Shown: in pieces, positions 10,817 through 21,400 of the stretch
Position numbering within the stretch: position 1 is the first letter of the stretch
Layout of the letters: each line of letters begins with the position of its first letter
Source of the DNA: Azolla caroliniana
Taxonomy: Eukaryota > Polypodiophyta
Reading direction: 5' to 3'
DNA: 64,000 nt
NCBI GenBank assembly: GCA_043228905.1
Contig: JBHGNT010000016.1
Coordinates: 8,866,001-8,930,000, forward strand
Program-made: the position numbers and the translations under genes
The notes under the pieces: model-generated
Database searches by the model: none
What the model saw: the letters and a program-made list of their open reading frames with translations, nothing else
Told to the model about the DNA's origin: nothing

Positions 10817-10864
10817 GAATATTCTAAGATGTTCTAGGATATTCTAGAATGTTCTAGAATATTC
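10817..10864 (-). promoter_or_regulatory. Dense heat-shock-element array in the split LTR
   Basis: TTC and GAA modules alternate exactly every 5 bp: GAA 10817, TTC 10822, TTC 10832, TTC 10842, GAA 10847, TTC 10852, GAA 10857, TTC 10862, with degenerate modules at 10827 and 10837. The last five are a perfect pentameric heat-shock element. On the minus strand the array lies some 45 bp upstream of a TATA-like TGTAAATAG (10771-10763), as in an LTR promoter. Heat-shock factors bind such arrays, and heat-activated plant LTRs are known (ONSEN of Arabidopsis). The activity of this one is inferred. Confidence 0.6.
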
Positions 10865-10900
10865 CAAAGTATTTACAATAATCAATGTATTAACATGATC

Positions 10901-11143
10901 ATAGTCTATCTTAATGGTTGGGTTCTTGATTATGTATTACGAGGTCTTGGGTTCAAGCCCAAATGAAGCCATGATGTTTATGTATTCATGACACAACACT
11001 GGGTCATTTAGAACAGGTAATATGTTGTATTCCTTTATTGAAAAATACATGAGATGTCAAGATTTACAATTTTTTAACAAACTTTCAAGAATGTATCACT
11101 CATGCGCACATGACTTTTAAAAACATCAATAAAAACACAAGTA
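10901..11143. other. Spacer without a recognised feature
   Basis: AT-rich sequence between the split LTR and the TRIM-like element. A short stretch ('cttgggttcaagcccaaatgaag') has an inverted pair, GGGTTcaAGCCC. No open frame or repeat of note was seen. Confidence 0.6.
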
Positions 11144-11148
11144 ATATT

Positions 11149-12199
11149 ATGGTGTGCATGTATGCCTTTGTGCCACTCTTTTAGCACACCCTTTTTAGGA
11201 TGCATGTACCTAAGCCGACCCACCCTTTTAGCATACCCTTTTAAGCTAAGCCAACCCAAATGGGTACCTTTGTATAAACTATAAATTGAGTAAGAAGTAA
11301 GAAGCTAATTAGACTGGTTTTGATCTCTTATGTGCATTTCACATATTGGTGGAGATGCGGGGTACCAGTCCCCCACGTCCAAGCATCCACCTCTTCCCCC
11401 TCACCTTAGGTTGCCCACTAACTTCTTGTCCCATGAGTTTCTCCGATCCCCCTCCTACACGATAGCCCTCTTGCCCCCCACCTCAGCCAAGTCTAGGTTG
11501 TGCTCAGTCCACAGGAGAGATTGATCTTCGCTGCCATATGATCTTTCCTCGATTCCCCTCCGACACAATAGCCCTCATGTCCCCCACCTCAACAAAGTCC
11601 AGGTGGCCCTCAGTCCACATGAGTGATTGATCTCTATTCGCCGATTGCTAGCTCGTTTTCCGTCACTAGCCCCGTCCAACTATCAAGGCCAACAGTTCCA
11701 CGGGAATGTCCTCAACCTCATTGCAACTCAACTATGTGTCCGTAGATGTTTACATCCCCACGCCATCTTCACCGAACGCCTCAACAAGACCCTCAAACAC
11801 GAGATGGTTGCATAAATCAACCCTTTTTGAGCATTCTATGGGCGTAACCCTCGCCTCGCACTAGAATCATCCATGGATTTCCATTTGAAACTTGCCATCA
11901 GTTGCTCCCCCTCCTTCGACAAGCCACTGTTCTTGTTCTTGTTCATGTACCTTTCCTATTCTTGTTCATGCTCCTCAATCTCATGTTTCTCGCAGGGGGG
12001 AAATGTGGTGTGCATGTATGCCTTTGTGCCACTCTTTTAGCACACCCTTTTTAGGATGCATGTACCTAAGCCGACCCACCCTTTTAGCATACCCTTTTAA
12101 GCTAAGCCAACCCAAATGGGTACCTTTGTATAAACTATAAATTGAGTAAGAAGTAAGAAGCTAACTAGACTGGTTTTGATCTCTTATGTGCATTTCACA
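11149..12199 (+). mobile_element. TRIM-like miniature LTR retrotransposon primed by tRNA-Ala
   Basis: Two 195-bp direct repeats (11149-11343 and 12004-12199) differ at only one or two positions and enclose about 660 bp. Three bases inside the left repeat lies TGGTGGAGATGCGGGGTA (11347-11364), complementary to the 3' end of plant tRNA-Ala including CCA. The right repeat is preceded by a purine run (GCAGGGGGGAAA, to 12003), a good polypurine tract. ATATT flanks both ends (11144-11148 and 12200-12204). The interior codes for no complete protein; a short stretch near 11690-11815 vaguely resembles an integrase tail. Size and structure fit TRIM elements, which rely on other elements' enzymes. The near-identical LTRs mean recent insertion. 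Confidence 0.85.
11347..11364 (+). other. Primer-binding site complementary to tRNA-Ala
   Basis: The 18 bases TGGTGGAGATGCGGGGTA are the complement of the acceptor end, including CCA, and part of the T arm of plant cytosolic tRNA-Ala as I know its sequence. The position three bases after the LTR is correct for a minus-strand primer site. Confidence 0.8.
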
Positions 12200-12204
12200 A
12201 TATT

Positions 12205-12683
12205 ATTAAGATTTCAAAGTTAACCTATATTTTCTAAAATCATACACATATTTATCCAAACATTCACTTTGATTACGAGAATGCTTTCAACTATCATTAA
12301 AATATGCTTCACTTTACACAATGTCGAATTTGAATCCAATTCAACAATTTTAGAAACACAATTTTAATGCTATATTTCTCTATAACTCCTATAAAGTTTG
12401 TTATGATAAATGAACGAATTGCATTTTTCGGTGTAATTAGAAACATATCCACACGTGAATATCACTTTATATACCTCTCATGCTCAAAAACTTCTACAAA
12501 CATTATATCTCACTATGATATGAACAACCTACATGTAAGTTCACCAAATGTATGATAAACACTCAAAGTTATCAAACCAATGAGATAGTGCAAAGAAATG
12601 GTACGCAAACAAAATAATCTTATATTCCAAAAGAAGTCTAGTGTTACAATTTTATATAGTAAAAAATACAAACTAATATACAA
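12205..12683. other. AT-rich spacer
   Basis: Sequence between the TRIM element and the 3' end of the methyltransferase-like pseudogene. Only short AT-rich frames are present. It could include a 3' untranslated region of the pseudogene (minus strand), since a terminal exon ends at 12684. Confidence 0.5.
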
Positions 12684-14447
12684 TCACTCCATTAGGAGGT
12701 TCGGAACAGGTTGCTCTCCAAGATCAACTGAGAGTGGTGCTACATCAACATGTTCTATATCCTCAGCTGAATCTTGTATGTGTTCGGAACCCGATGCATC
12801 TTCAAGGTCAACCAGGTCGGCTCCGTCCTCATCTATAGGTTCCATCGATTCTCTGGAGGCCATTTGAAACATCTCTGTTTCGTTGATGTGCTTTGCCCCA
12901 ACCTCTTGGTCCTGGTCGGGACAGTCCCAGATGCCTTGGATCCTCATCTTAATAAAGTTGAGTTGGTCGGGGTCCTTCTCCAATGTGACGCAGTTCCTAA
13001 ACAATTTGAGAGCACATGTAGTCGTCGTTCCTAAACAAACAATCACACATTGCATAAGTAAGAAAAAAAGACAATAAATGGTATTTCATTTTTAAAAAAC
13101 TAGATGAAACTGTTGTGATTACCTGTTCTAGAAAACAAGTCGAGAACCCAATCATCAGGGTTTGAGAACCACTTGACCAATCGATTTATTAAGCGCTATG
13201 GCTTTTGATAAGGGTTTACTAAACTCTTATCGCCAGGTACGTGTCACAATTTTTTTGTTACAGTTGGGCACATGATATAATTGACAACATTGCGTTCATT
13301 AACATGTGCCCGAGCCTTCTTCTTAGAAATTGTGTCGTAGTAGCCCATGCACATGTGCTCCACAACGCTCACCATTCGATCACCTGGAGCGAGTTATGTT
13401 CGTTTTAATCCTATTTCACAATTGTTTCAAAACAAGTTAATAAATATGTCGTAAGCAACATAGATTCCACAGATTAAATATATAGTAGCAGAATGTTTAC
13501 CAATGCATATGTTCGGTGGTGGCATGGCATCTCGACTTCAATGCAATCGTGACCGATAACGCTTGAACCATACTGTGAAATATAACAATACGCCATAATG
13601 GTGCTAGGGTCAGCTCCGTGAAGTCCTTAACCATCTTCTCTATTTGCGGATATTTGTATGACACATCGTTGTATGTTGAGCCTGATATTCTGAAACCATG
13701 CGGTATATCCGCGATGAGCAATGTATAATGTCTCTTAGGTAATATGTCAAACATATTACCCACATCACCATTATATACACTATAATACAATTGTTGGAAA
13801 GGATCACTCTTGTGCAAAAAGCTTTTGACGGTGTTGTGAAGATTTCCGGCTATAGTGTGAAACCGGGGTGGAATAGGGCAAGTGGGTGGTGTGTAACATG
13901 TGCACATATATAGTAGGAAACGGTGTATAGAATAAAAGGGGAGTATTTATCCCACATTGTAACGCCCTCCCGTCCTTGGTCTATAAAACGAGGGAGGGGG
14001 TCCCTTGTTGAGGGGTTGCCCATTTTGAGTTAGGAGGGTATACCGTTAGAGTTAGGGTTAGGCAATTTCTCTTATTCTTGCTTCGTTCTAGGGTTTCATC
14101 TTGGTAGTTTCCTTTCTTTCTTCTTCTTCTTCTTCTTCGTCGTGTGGGTTGTAAGGTCATGTCTGTTTAGGGTTTGCTTCTACTTGGTCCCCTATGCAAG
14201 ACCCCGCTCGGCGCGACGAGCCCGAGAGCTCCCCGATCGACGGCTTGGCAGCAGGCTATTGTTGTAACCTAACCTACCTTGGTTCGGCTCGAAGCCAGGG
14301 CGGTATCTTTTCCCTTGTAATATATATATACTCATATCTGTTTGTGCATATTGATGTATTTAGCAGTGTTTATTTGGCGGTGTTGGGAGCATAGCCCTTT
14401 TGTTTCCTGTGCATAAGAGTCGGTGTCGCGCGCATGCTCTTTCTCTC

Positions 14448-14497
<50 letters not shown>

Positions 14498-15180
14498 TTC
14501 GGTTGCCTCCGGGACGTGTCCAGAGTCGGTTTCTCAGCATCCCTTCCTCCCTCGTCCGAGACCCCCGTGGTCCCGCCCTTTTGACACACACACGCATAAT
14601 AATGTGACAACGGTATCTGAGTCCTCAGCCACTTCGAGCTCTGTTCCTTTTGTTATACGTTTCTCGTATTTAGCTCATTCTAAATGGGCGATGAAGGCGC
14701 TAGGTATGCCTTCATTGTTGTCACTATTCCTCTTTGAACGAGGTGGTTTCTGTAATTATAAACTTTGTAAGAAGAAACCCATTATCCAAAAATCAATTAA
14801 TATTTGCATAACATTCATACCCATTCTCTAAAAACAATAAAGAATTCTTCAAGAGCCTTATAAGATGATGTTTTTGGGCAAGTTTGCTCCAGTTCTTCCC
14901 ACGTAGGCAGGGACAATTTTTTCATCATCAACTCTTGAATCTTCATATACACCTTATGGCTAAAAAACAAATGAAACTAAAATTAGAAAAAAGGACAAAT
15001 CAACAAAGCAATCAAATCACTTTTGTAACTCACTTTTGTAACTCTGCAACCATTTCGTCAAGGCTAAACTCCTTGGTGGCCACTCTTGATAATACATATA
15101 TCAATAATCTATCATCCTTAATTCCTTGCAGTGACCACTAAGGAAGTAGCTTCATATCTTCGACTAACTCTTCAATTACT
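12684..15180 (-). pseudogene. Multi-exon N6/N4 amino-methyltransferase-like gene, broken
   Basis: Minus-strand exons can be placed at about 15175-15034, 14959-14821, 14749 to about 14597, 13907-13501, 13383-13123 and 13030-12684, mostly with GT/AG borders and compatible phases. The 13.9-kb exon has ADIPHGF, resembling the catalytic DPPY/DIPY motif (motif IV). The next exons carry WVLDLFSRTGTTTTCALKL followed by CVTLEKDPDQ, resembling the S-adenosylmethionine-binding FxGxG region. Motif IV before motif I is the permuted order of beta-class N6-adenine/N4-cytosine DNA methyltransferases. The end is an acidic tail. Damage: stops in the 15.1-kb and 14.7-kb exons, a frame slip at the 13501/13383 junction, two stops in the 13.3-kb exon, Tyr to His in motif IV, Gly to Arg in motif I, and about 0.7 kb of foreign sequence (about 13.92-14.59 kb). 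DNA as substrate is inferred from family resemblance only. Confidence 0.65.
13920..14595. mobile_element. Inserted sequence, possibly a solo LTR, with a CT microsatellite
   Basis: This block interrupts the methyltransferase-like gene. It is more GC-rich than its flanks and contains TATAAAA (about 13983), a long CTTCTT stretch (14115-14140) and about 20 CT dinucleotides (14453-14493). It reads like an LTR promoter and leader, but I could not fix its ends or a target duplication. An rRNA or tRNA origin was considered and not seen. Confidence 0.4.
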
Positions 15181-15184
15181 AAGT

Positions 15185-15477
15185 CACTTTTGCGTTGTTG
15201 TGGTGTACTTTGTACACTACGTAAAATATGTGTAGAGTATCCGATGGACTAAGTATAAAGAAATAGGAGAAATATACATGCATAGGGCAGGATTTGAACC
15301 TTGTACCTCCATGTGAACGATTTTAAGCCTTATCATTGTACTAGCATATTATGAATTTTAAAGTTATAATAAACTTTATCCCATGTAAATATTCTAGATA
15401 AGCATGATAGAAAAAGTTATTCATGCATACACACTCGAGTTAAAAGAAAAGATGTGATAGAAAGCTAATCATGCACA
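15185..15477. other. Spacer before the second Gypsy element
   Basis: AT-rich sequence with no coding signal. Part of it may belong to the 5' LTR of the next element, whose left edge I could not fix. Confidence 0.4.
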
Positions 15478-15864
15478 TGTAGTGTGCATGAAAACAAAAG
15501 TTAGAAAAAGCATGATGCTTGCATGTGATAAACTTAGACTCTTCTCTCACTATATAAGGAAGAGAGAAAGATATATAGGGGTTGTTGATATTTTATAAGG
15601 GCTGATTAATAAAAAATATTCGTGGGATTCACGATTTTGCCATCTATTCCTCTCTTACAATCTAAGTATCAATTAATACACTATACTCGTGGGATTCACA
15701 AGTTTCATATCTTCATTTTGAAATCTATTCATAAATAACCTTATCTCATATTCTTCTTTCTCCTAGTCCAAAACCACAACGGTTCCCACCCGACTCACGC
15801 AAACGATCCGGAGCGAAAGGCCCGACACAAGTGGTGAACCCGACGTGAAACCCGGGTGGCAAGG

Positions 15865-17843
15865 AGATGGAAAATCAACTGGAAACTAACAACATGATGG
15901 TGATGTTCGAGCGGATGCTACAAGAACAACGCGCGATGTCGGAGATTGCGGTGGTAGTAGAGTGGCTCGTGCAATGTAACATGCAATTCAACGGGAAGGA
16001 TGTGTCATGATATTTGCGAGATTACAAGGCGGAAATGCTACGGTGCGGAATATCAGAAGGATTGCAGGTGACATCCTTCAATCGGGTGGCTACGGACGGG
16101 CTTCAAGGGAGTACCCACGGGATACAACAACAAAATCCGACGTGGGAAGCATTTGAAGAAGCGCTAAAGACCATGTTCGCCATCGAGGACTCCTCCAAGG
16201 CAACGCGGAGGGGATTCGAAGATTGGGTGGAAACGCTAGACAAGGGGTTGAAGGTCCTCGATGTGTTTTCGGCATTCGAAAGTCGGTTCAGGAGGTTGTC
16301 CACGAGAGATCAAGCTATCCTCGCACTGGACAAAGTGATCATGTTCTTATGAGTCGTGGATGTCCGGGACCGGAAAGATCTTGGAATGCTTCTAGAGGAC
16401 ACCACTATTGAGAGTGACCTCACCAATACATGGGAAAACGTGCGGGACATCGTTGCGCAATACACAAAGAGGGGGCAATGGCTTGGTAGTGAAGAAAAGA
16501 GGGTTTCGGAACCAATTCCGAAACCAAGATCCGGATTGGAAGACCATCAACCTTGGGCTCGGAAGACTACGACCAAGAAGGGAATCGATGCAACCACGGT
16601 GGAGCAGTTGCTGAAGGAGATGGAGAATCTGAAAATCGCGATGGTGAAGAAGTCGGATGATCGTTCCACAAGTTCCAAGTATATGGACCGTCGATGCATA
16701 TGGTGCGACAACACCGAACATGATTGGAGGGATTGCGATGAGCACAAGGAGGCGCTACGACAGAATCTTATCTACTATGAGGGAAATCAGATTCATTCGA
16801 TGGACTCTCAGAAGCCACTCCGACCGAACTTCCGAAAAGGCGGCATGAAGAAGGTCCTAGAAGAGGAAATAGCAACGAAAAGCAATTATGCGACAACCGC
16901 GGGGATATGTGTGGGTGAGTCCTCTGGAGCAAAGGCGTCTTTTTGGCCAGAAGTACTAGAAAACCCCAAGAAAACTAACTCTAATGAGATCCGAAGCACC
17001 GCGGAAGGCATCCGAGAAGCTACAAGATGGCAGTGCCCAATCGATAAGAATAGCGTGTACACCCAATGCCAAACTCATGAGGTGTATGTAGATGAGAAAC
17101 GACGATGCATGGATGATGCGGCCGGACCATCAAAGACGCCGGAGAGTTGGGACTCTGAAGGGAAGGGGAAAGGAAAAACAATTCCAGCATTCAAACTCGC
17201 TTTGGACATCGAGCAACGAACGGACTTAAAAAATGTGTTCGAGGAGAGAATCCTCGATAACCGAGTAGATTTTTTGCTTCGGGAATTACTCAGAATAGCG
17301 AAGAAGGAGTTCCACGATCTTCTTGTGGATCTCGCGAAGAGAAAAATACAAAATGCGGAGGAAAATGCTCCAAGGGTGAATGCAAATACCGTTCTAATGA
17401 ATGACACTGAATTGGAGGATGAAATTCCGAACTCCCACTACACAAGGCCACATTGGGCACGCGCAACTACGGAGACTCCGGTCCGAATCGGAAACATTAA
17501 AGAGCCCGTACTAGCATTGATTGATCACGGATCGAAGATCAATTTGATGTCCACGGAGTTCTACCGGAAGGGGAAGTGGCCTATTAACACTAATCATGGA
17601 TGGAAGATCCGAGCAACCACTAAAGCAACAAAAGATTTATTTGCGGCTTGTCCGGATGTGACGGTGAAGATTGGAGATGTGGAGATTGGCCAAAATTTCT
17701 TCGTGCAAGTTGAGGTCTCACACTCTGTGATCCTCGGGCAACCCTTTATCACGGATTCACGGATGGAGACAAAGGTGCTCAATAGCGGAGCGGCTTTTGC
17801 ACGAATTCGGAGCCAAAGCGGGGGAAAATCGTCTAATTCCTAA
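15865..17843 (+). pseudogene. Gag and protease of the truncated Gypsy
   Basis: A short leader frame with an in-frame stop near 16009 is followed by a gag-like frame (16014-16352) and a 495-codon frame (16356-17843). The latter holds one CX2CX4HX4C zinc knuckle (CIWCDNTEHDWRDC, about residue 113), a charged linker, and near its C-terminus a retropepsin-like domain. The active site reads LALIDHGSKINLMS, so the usual D-S/T-G triad is D-H-G here. The motif VILGQPFI is the typical second protease strand. Single stops (16009 and 16353) split gag. Confidence 0.75.
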
Positions 17844-19365
17844 CCGTGCCATCAAATTACGAAAGGAACAAGAGAGAGCTCTTGTCCCAAACAAAAATGG
17901 ATTTTTAAAGCGGACCGTTGCGGAGTGGGGAAGTAATAGTCTGAGAAGCCTTGATACCCCACATAGGAAGAAAACTCTCGTAGCAAAAAAAGTACGAATT
18001 GGTACGAATGGGGCATCTTCATACACGGTCATAACTGGAGTAATGAAGAAAGAATTCCGAAAGGTGCAAGTTGAGTTACGGTCTGCATCAATAATAAAAG
18101 AAGACGAAGAAATCGTGGGAGTGGTCGAAGAAGTGTTCTATGGGAGCACGCTACAACGGCTTGACGATCTTGCAGAAGAGAATAGCTAGGGAGACCGGGT
18201 AGTTCCGGTGGAATCGGTCGAGATGTACGAGATCATTGCGAAAATGGGGTCGGATGCGCTCCGCAAAGAAGAAGCAATGGTATGTACGAAATATAAGACC
18301 ATGGAGAAGAAGGTGAAACCGGTCGTGGGACCGCTACTCGCCGATAGCAAACAAAAGAGGAAAGAACTTTCGGGAGATCCGACACTTCGGAAGTCCGTGG
18401 ATATCGAACATGCCTTCACAAATGAGACCCGGAAAAAACTTCAGATTGGTGGAGGTGGTTTCCTCTCACAAAATGAAGAAGAACAGTTTCGTGAGATGTT
18501 GGAGCAACATGGAAGAGCATTTGCATTCACATTGAGAGAGATATGGTGTGCTGATCCGAAGATAGTGGAGCCGATGGTGATCTTCACGATTGATCATGTG
18601 TCATGGAACCTGAAGCCGATTCCGGTGCCATGGGCGCATATTCCGAAAATCATTTACTTGCTCAAGAAGAAGGTGGCGACGGGGATTCTAGAGCTATCAA
18701 ATGCTCCGTACTCAAATCGATGGTTTACGGTTCCGAAGAAGAATGGGTCAGTCCAGTTTATTCAAGATTTGTAACTGGTGAACAAGGTCACGATCCCGAA
18801 CTCCAGAGTCGGTCCGATAGTGGACGAATTTGTGGAAGCGTTTGTCGGTCGCGCGATATACTCCATCGGAGACCTATACTCCGAGTATGACCAATTCCAA
18901 CTAGCCATAGAGAGCCGAGATATCAATACCATGCAGACACCGATAGGATTAGTCCGGATGTGCACGCTACACAAGGCGCGATGAACTCGATCGCACATAT
19001 GATGAATGCTATGAACAAGGTGCTCCGGGACTGCATTCCAGAGATAACGATGCCCTTCCTAGATGACATTCCGATAAAAGGATGTGCGGTGGAAGATAAA
19101 GATGAGACTATGGATGATCGGGGATGCCGAAAGTTCATAATCGACCATATTCGCGATTGGGAGAATGTGTTACGAAAGTTAGAAGATGTGCACCTAACAC
19201 TCTCCGGAGAGAAATCAACATTTGGGCAATAAGAGATATTGGTAGTCGGACATCTATGTGGGCCCTACGACGAAGACTGTCACCAACCAAGATTGATGTG
19301 ATTCAAGCTATGAAAGAAATATGTGAGTCACAATCTGAAGTCCGTAGGTTGAATGGGGTTGAATG
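17844..19365 (+). pseudogene. Reverse transcriptase fragment of the truncated Gypsy
   Basis: Frames 17797-18189 and 18208-18774 hold the protease-RT linker and the RT start (VPKKNGSVQFIQDL), ending in a stop where relatives have Arg or Tyr. The RT palm continues after shifts at 18778-18984 and 18960-19232, with the catalytic box as MPFLDDIPIKG. The run SQSEVRR at about 19325-19345 belongs to the post-palm region. It then fuses to LINE sequence. Stops and shifts show it is dead. Confidence 0.75.
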
Positions 19366-20880
19366 GGTTCTGCAAAAAGTGAGACAAAAGCTAAGCTATT
19401 GGAAGATTGCAACATGGCCACTTCATGTCAGATTGAGGATAGTGCAATAAATATTCATGGCTTATATGCAGTATTACTTAATTATGATTGATTGGCCGAA
19501 ACACATGATACAAAAGATTAACTCAGAAATCATAAGCAACTTTTGGTGCTCTAAGCAGTTGCATAGAGGTAGACAACTTTTATCACTAGAGAAGATATGC
19601 ACTCCACGATTGAGTAGATGGCTCAATTTTCTTAATTTGCATTTGCATATGTTGGCTAGAAAAGCTACTTTGTTGCCGAAATTTGCTAAAAAAACATTGC
19701 CTTGGGTAAGAATGCTATCTGATATGTTTGATCATTTGAAAACTAAGTCATTTGGCTCATGGGAAACTAATCATTGGGATGTAGTGTTTGGAATGCTTGG
19801 TGGGCACATCAAAGGTTGTCTGTTTAGCTCAAAGCTTCTAAAGCACTAGAAGGACGTATTGCACCACATAAAATGGAGAGGTAGGAATTCACAATCAGGG
19901 AACTCTTTACGCCTCGAAAGCTTACACTAGAGTGCTATATTCCCACAGTCATTAGCTGAACAAGAGCCTAGGAAAGCTTATTTTTTTAGCAAAGAAGGGG
20001 TTGAAATCAATTGCAAATGTGGTAAATGACCAAGGTCACTTATTGCACTTCAATGACGTGACATGTCATTATAATCTTGGGCCACATCATCGCGTTATAT
20101 GGAATCAAGTCACTGAGTAGGTGCTTTCCTTAATACCTGTGCCACCTCTTAATGGAGATCACAGGATTCAAGATTGGATGATACAAAAAGGGATCATTCT
20201 TATTCCAATGCATAACATTACAACACATTCAGTGTATATGTTGTTGCAACTTGTCCCATGGTTTCACGAACATGCAAATGCATTATGGAACCTACACAAA
20301 ATGCAGTCCTGGTGGAATAACAGGCTTGCAAACTTATGGAGCTCTAGTCTTCCACTTAAGCAACGAGTATTCATGTGGAGATACTTATTAGGTGTGCTCT
20401 CAACTAGGTCGAATCTTCAAAAGCGATCGATAGCCTCGTCACATTGTGCAAGCTGTGGTGGACAATTGGAAATAGTCCCACACTTATTATGGACTTGTTC
20501 ATTCACTACAACATTTGTACAAAGACTAAGTGCATCTCTTTATCACAAATTTCCGAGTCGAAGGTTTGGTAAACACTTTTAGATATTTGGACAAATTACA
20601 TGCACCCTATCCAATAATGCCTATTTTTTCCAATGGACATGATTTTGGGCACTTTGGACCATTTGGACAACCCACAATAATAAGGTCTTTGATCGAAACC
20701 AACTCCATGAAGTTAGCTTCTTTAAGCAATCTCTATTTGATTGTCTGCAACTTAGAGACATCACACTCCAAATTTACCACTTGTCTAATTGGCACTTTGT
20801 ATATTTTCTTTATTCTTTGTGGGTTTTCACCTCACTTTGAGATTTCCCACTAGTAATAAAAGTGTTATTAAAAAAAGAAG
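19365..20880 (+). pseudogene. 5'-truncated LINE: end of RT and zf-RVT domain
   Basis: The translation opens with WVLQKVRQKLSYWK, the typical thumb/post-RT segment of plant LINEs, then an unspliced frame (19457-19849) and a frame 20121-20582 carrying LWSSSLPLKQRVFMWRYLLG and the zinc-binding cluster CASCGGQLEIVPHLLWTC. The 3' end has several adenines ('attaaaaaaag', about 20860-20875) and a GA repeat 110 bp on. The 5' end sits directly against the Gypsy RT. Confidence 0.8.
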
Positions 20881-20991
20881 GAGAGAGACGATAGTTAACC
20901 ACTCTCATCACTTGTGCCCCAATGCCTCATTTCACATTGCAATACATGTGGACTAAGTCACATAGAAGCAATCGTCCAAATGGCAAAGAAT

Positions 20992-21016
20992 GAGAGAGAG
21001 AGAGAGAGAGAGAGAG
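20992..21016. repeat. GA microsatellite
   Basis: A GA run of about 12 dinucleotides shortly after the LINE end. Similar runs follow other copies of this LINE family in the window. Confidence 0.9.
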
Positions 21017-21400
21017 CAAATTTTAGAATTATTGTCTCAATGTGTTGATCTCATGAATGTTTTCATCAAATGATAAATAAAATGGCAATTGTTCTTTCAT
21101 GAGATACAAAATTCGTCATACTAAGTACATAGTGCTTAAACTACTAGAGCAAAGACTTCATTGATCCAATTAGACATGTGGCAACATTTATTGGATGCCC
21201 TATCAACTACTTCTGTGAATCGGGGAGTTAATGGGGGAATAAGGGCAGACAAATACTTGTATGCCAAAAGCATTAATCTTCTGAGTTTTGGATGCATGCT
21301 TCTCAACATTTTCAAGAATTCCTTCAACTCGCAAAAGAACTTCAAAAGAAATTACTTAAGGCCTTCATTTAAAGATTATCATTCTTTTTGGCCTGAATTT

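Larger units (their letters stand above)
4873..10900 (-). mobile_element. Older LTR, minus orientation, split by the Gypsy insertion (4873-4996 and 10722 to about 10900)
   Basis: The left part starts with TGTTAGAAC at 4873. The right part resumes at 10722 directly after the AAGAC target duplication of the Gypsy element. Joined in order, the parts look like one LTR of about 300 bp on the minus strand: a heat-shock-element array (10864-10817), a TATA-like TGTAAATAG (10771-10763), and transcribed sequence running to 4873. The right limit is not clear, and I could not find the element's body or a second LTR, so it may be a solo LTR. Its coding class is unknown; Copia is a guess. Confidence 0.5.
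15478..19365 (+). mobile_element. Truncated Ty3/Gypsy retrotransposon (5' LTR, gag, protease, part of RT)
   Basis: An LTR-like stretch ends in GACACA at 15829, and TGGTGAACCCGACGTGA (15832-15848) follows as the primer-binding site. A TATA box (CTATATAAGG) is at about 15550. Gag, protease and RT follow in order on the plus strand. The sequence breaks off within the segment after the RT palm (about 19360), where a LINE begins. No RNase H, integrase or 3' LTR remains. The left LTR border is a guess based on a TGTAGTGTGCATG start. Confidence 0.7.

Noticed and set aside
11347-11370. Fragment of a tRNA-Ala gene
   Set aside because: It is the complement of only the 3' end and sits three bases after an LTR, so it is a primer-binding site.
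14050-14062. Telomere-like TTAGGGTTAGG
   Set aside because: Only two imperfect units; no array.
14400-14831. 143-codon plus-strand frame and its minus-strand counterpart
   Set aside because: They translate the CT repeat and the antisense of the methyltransferase-like pseudogene exon.
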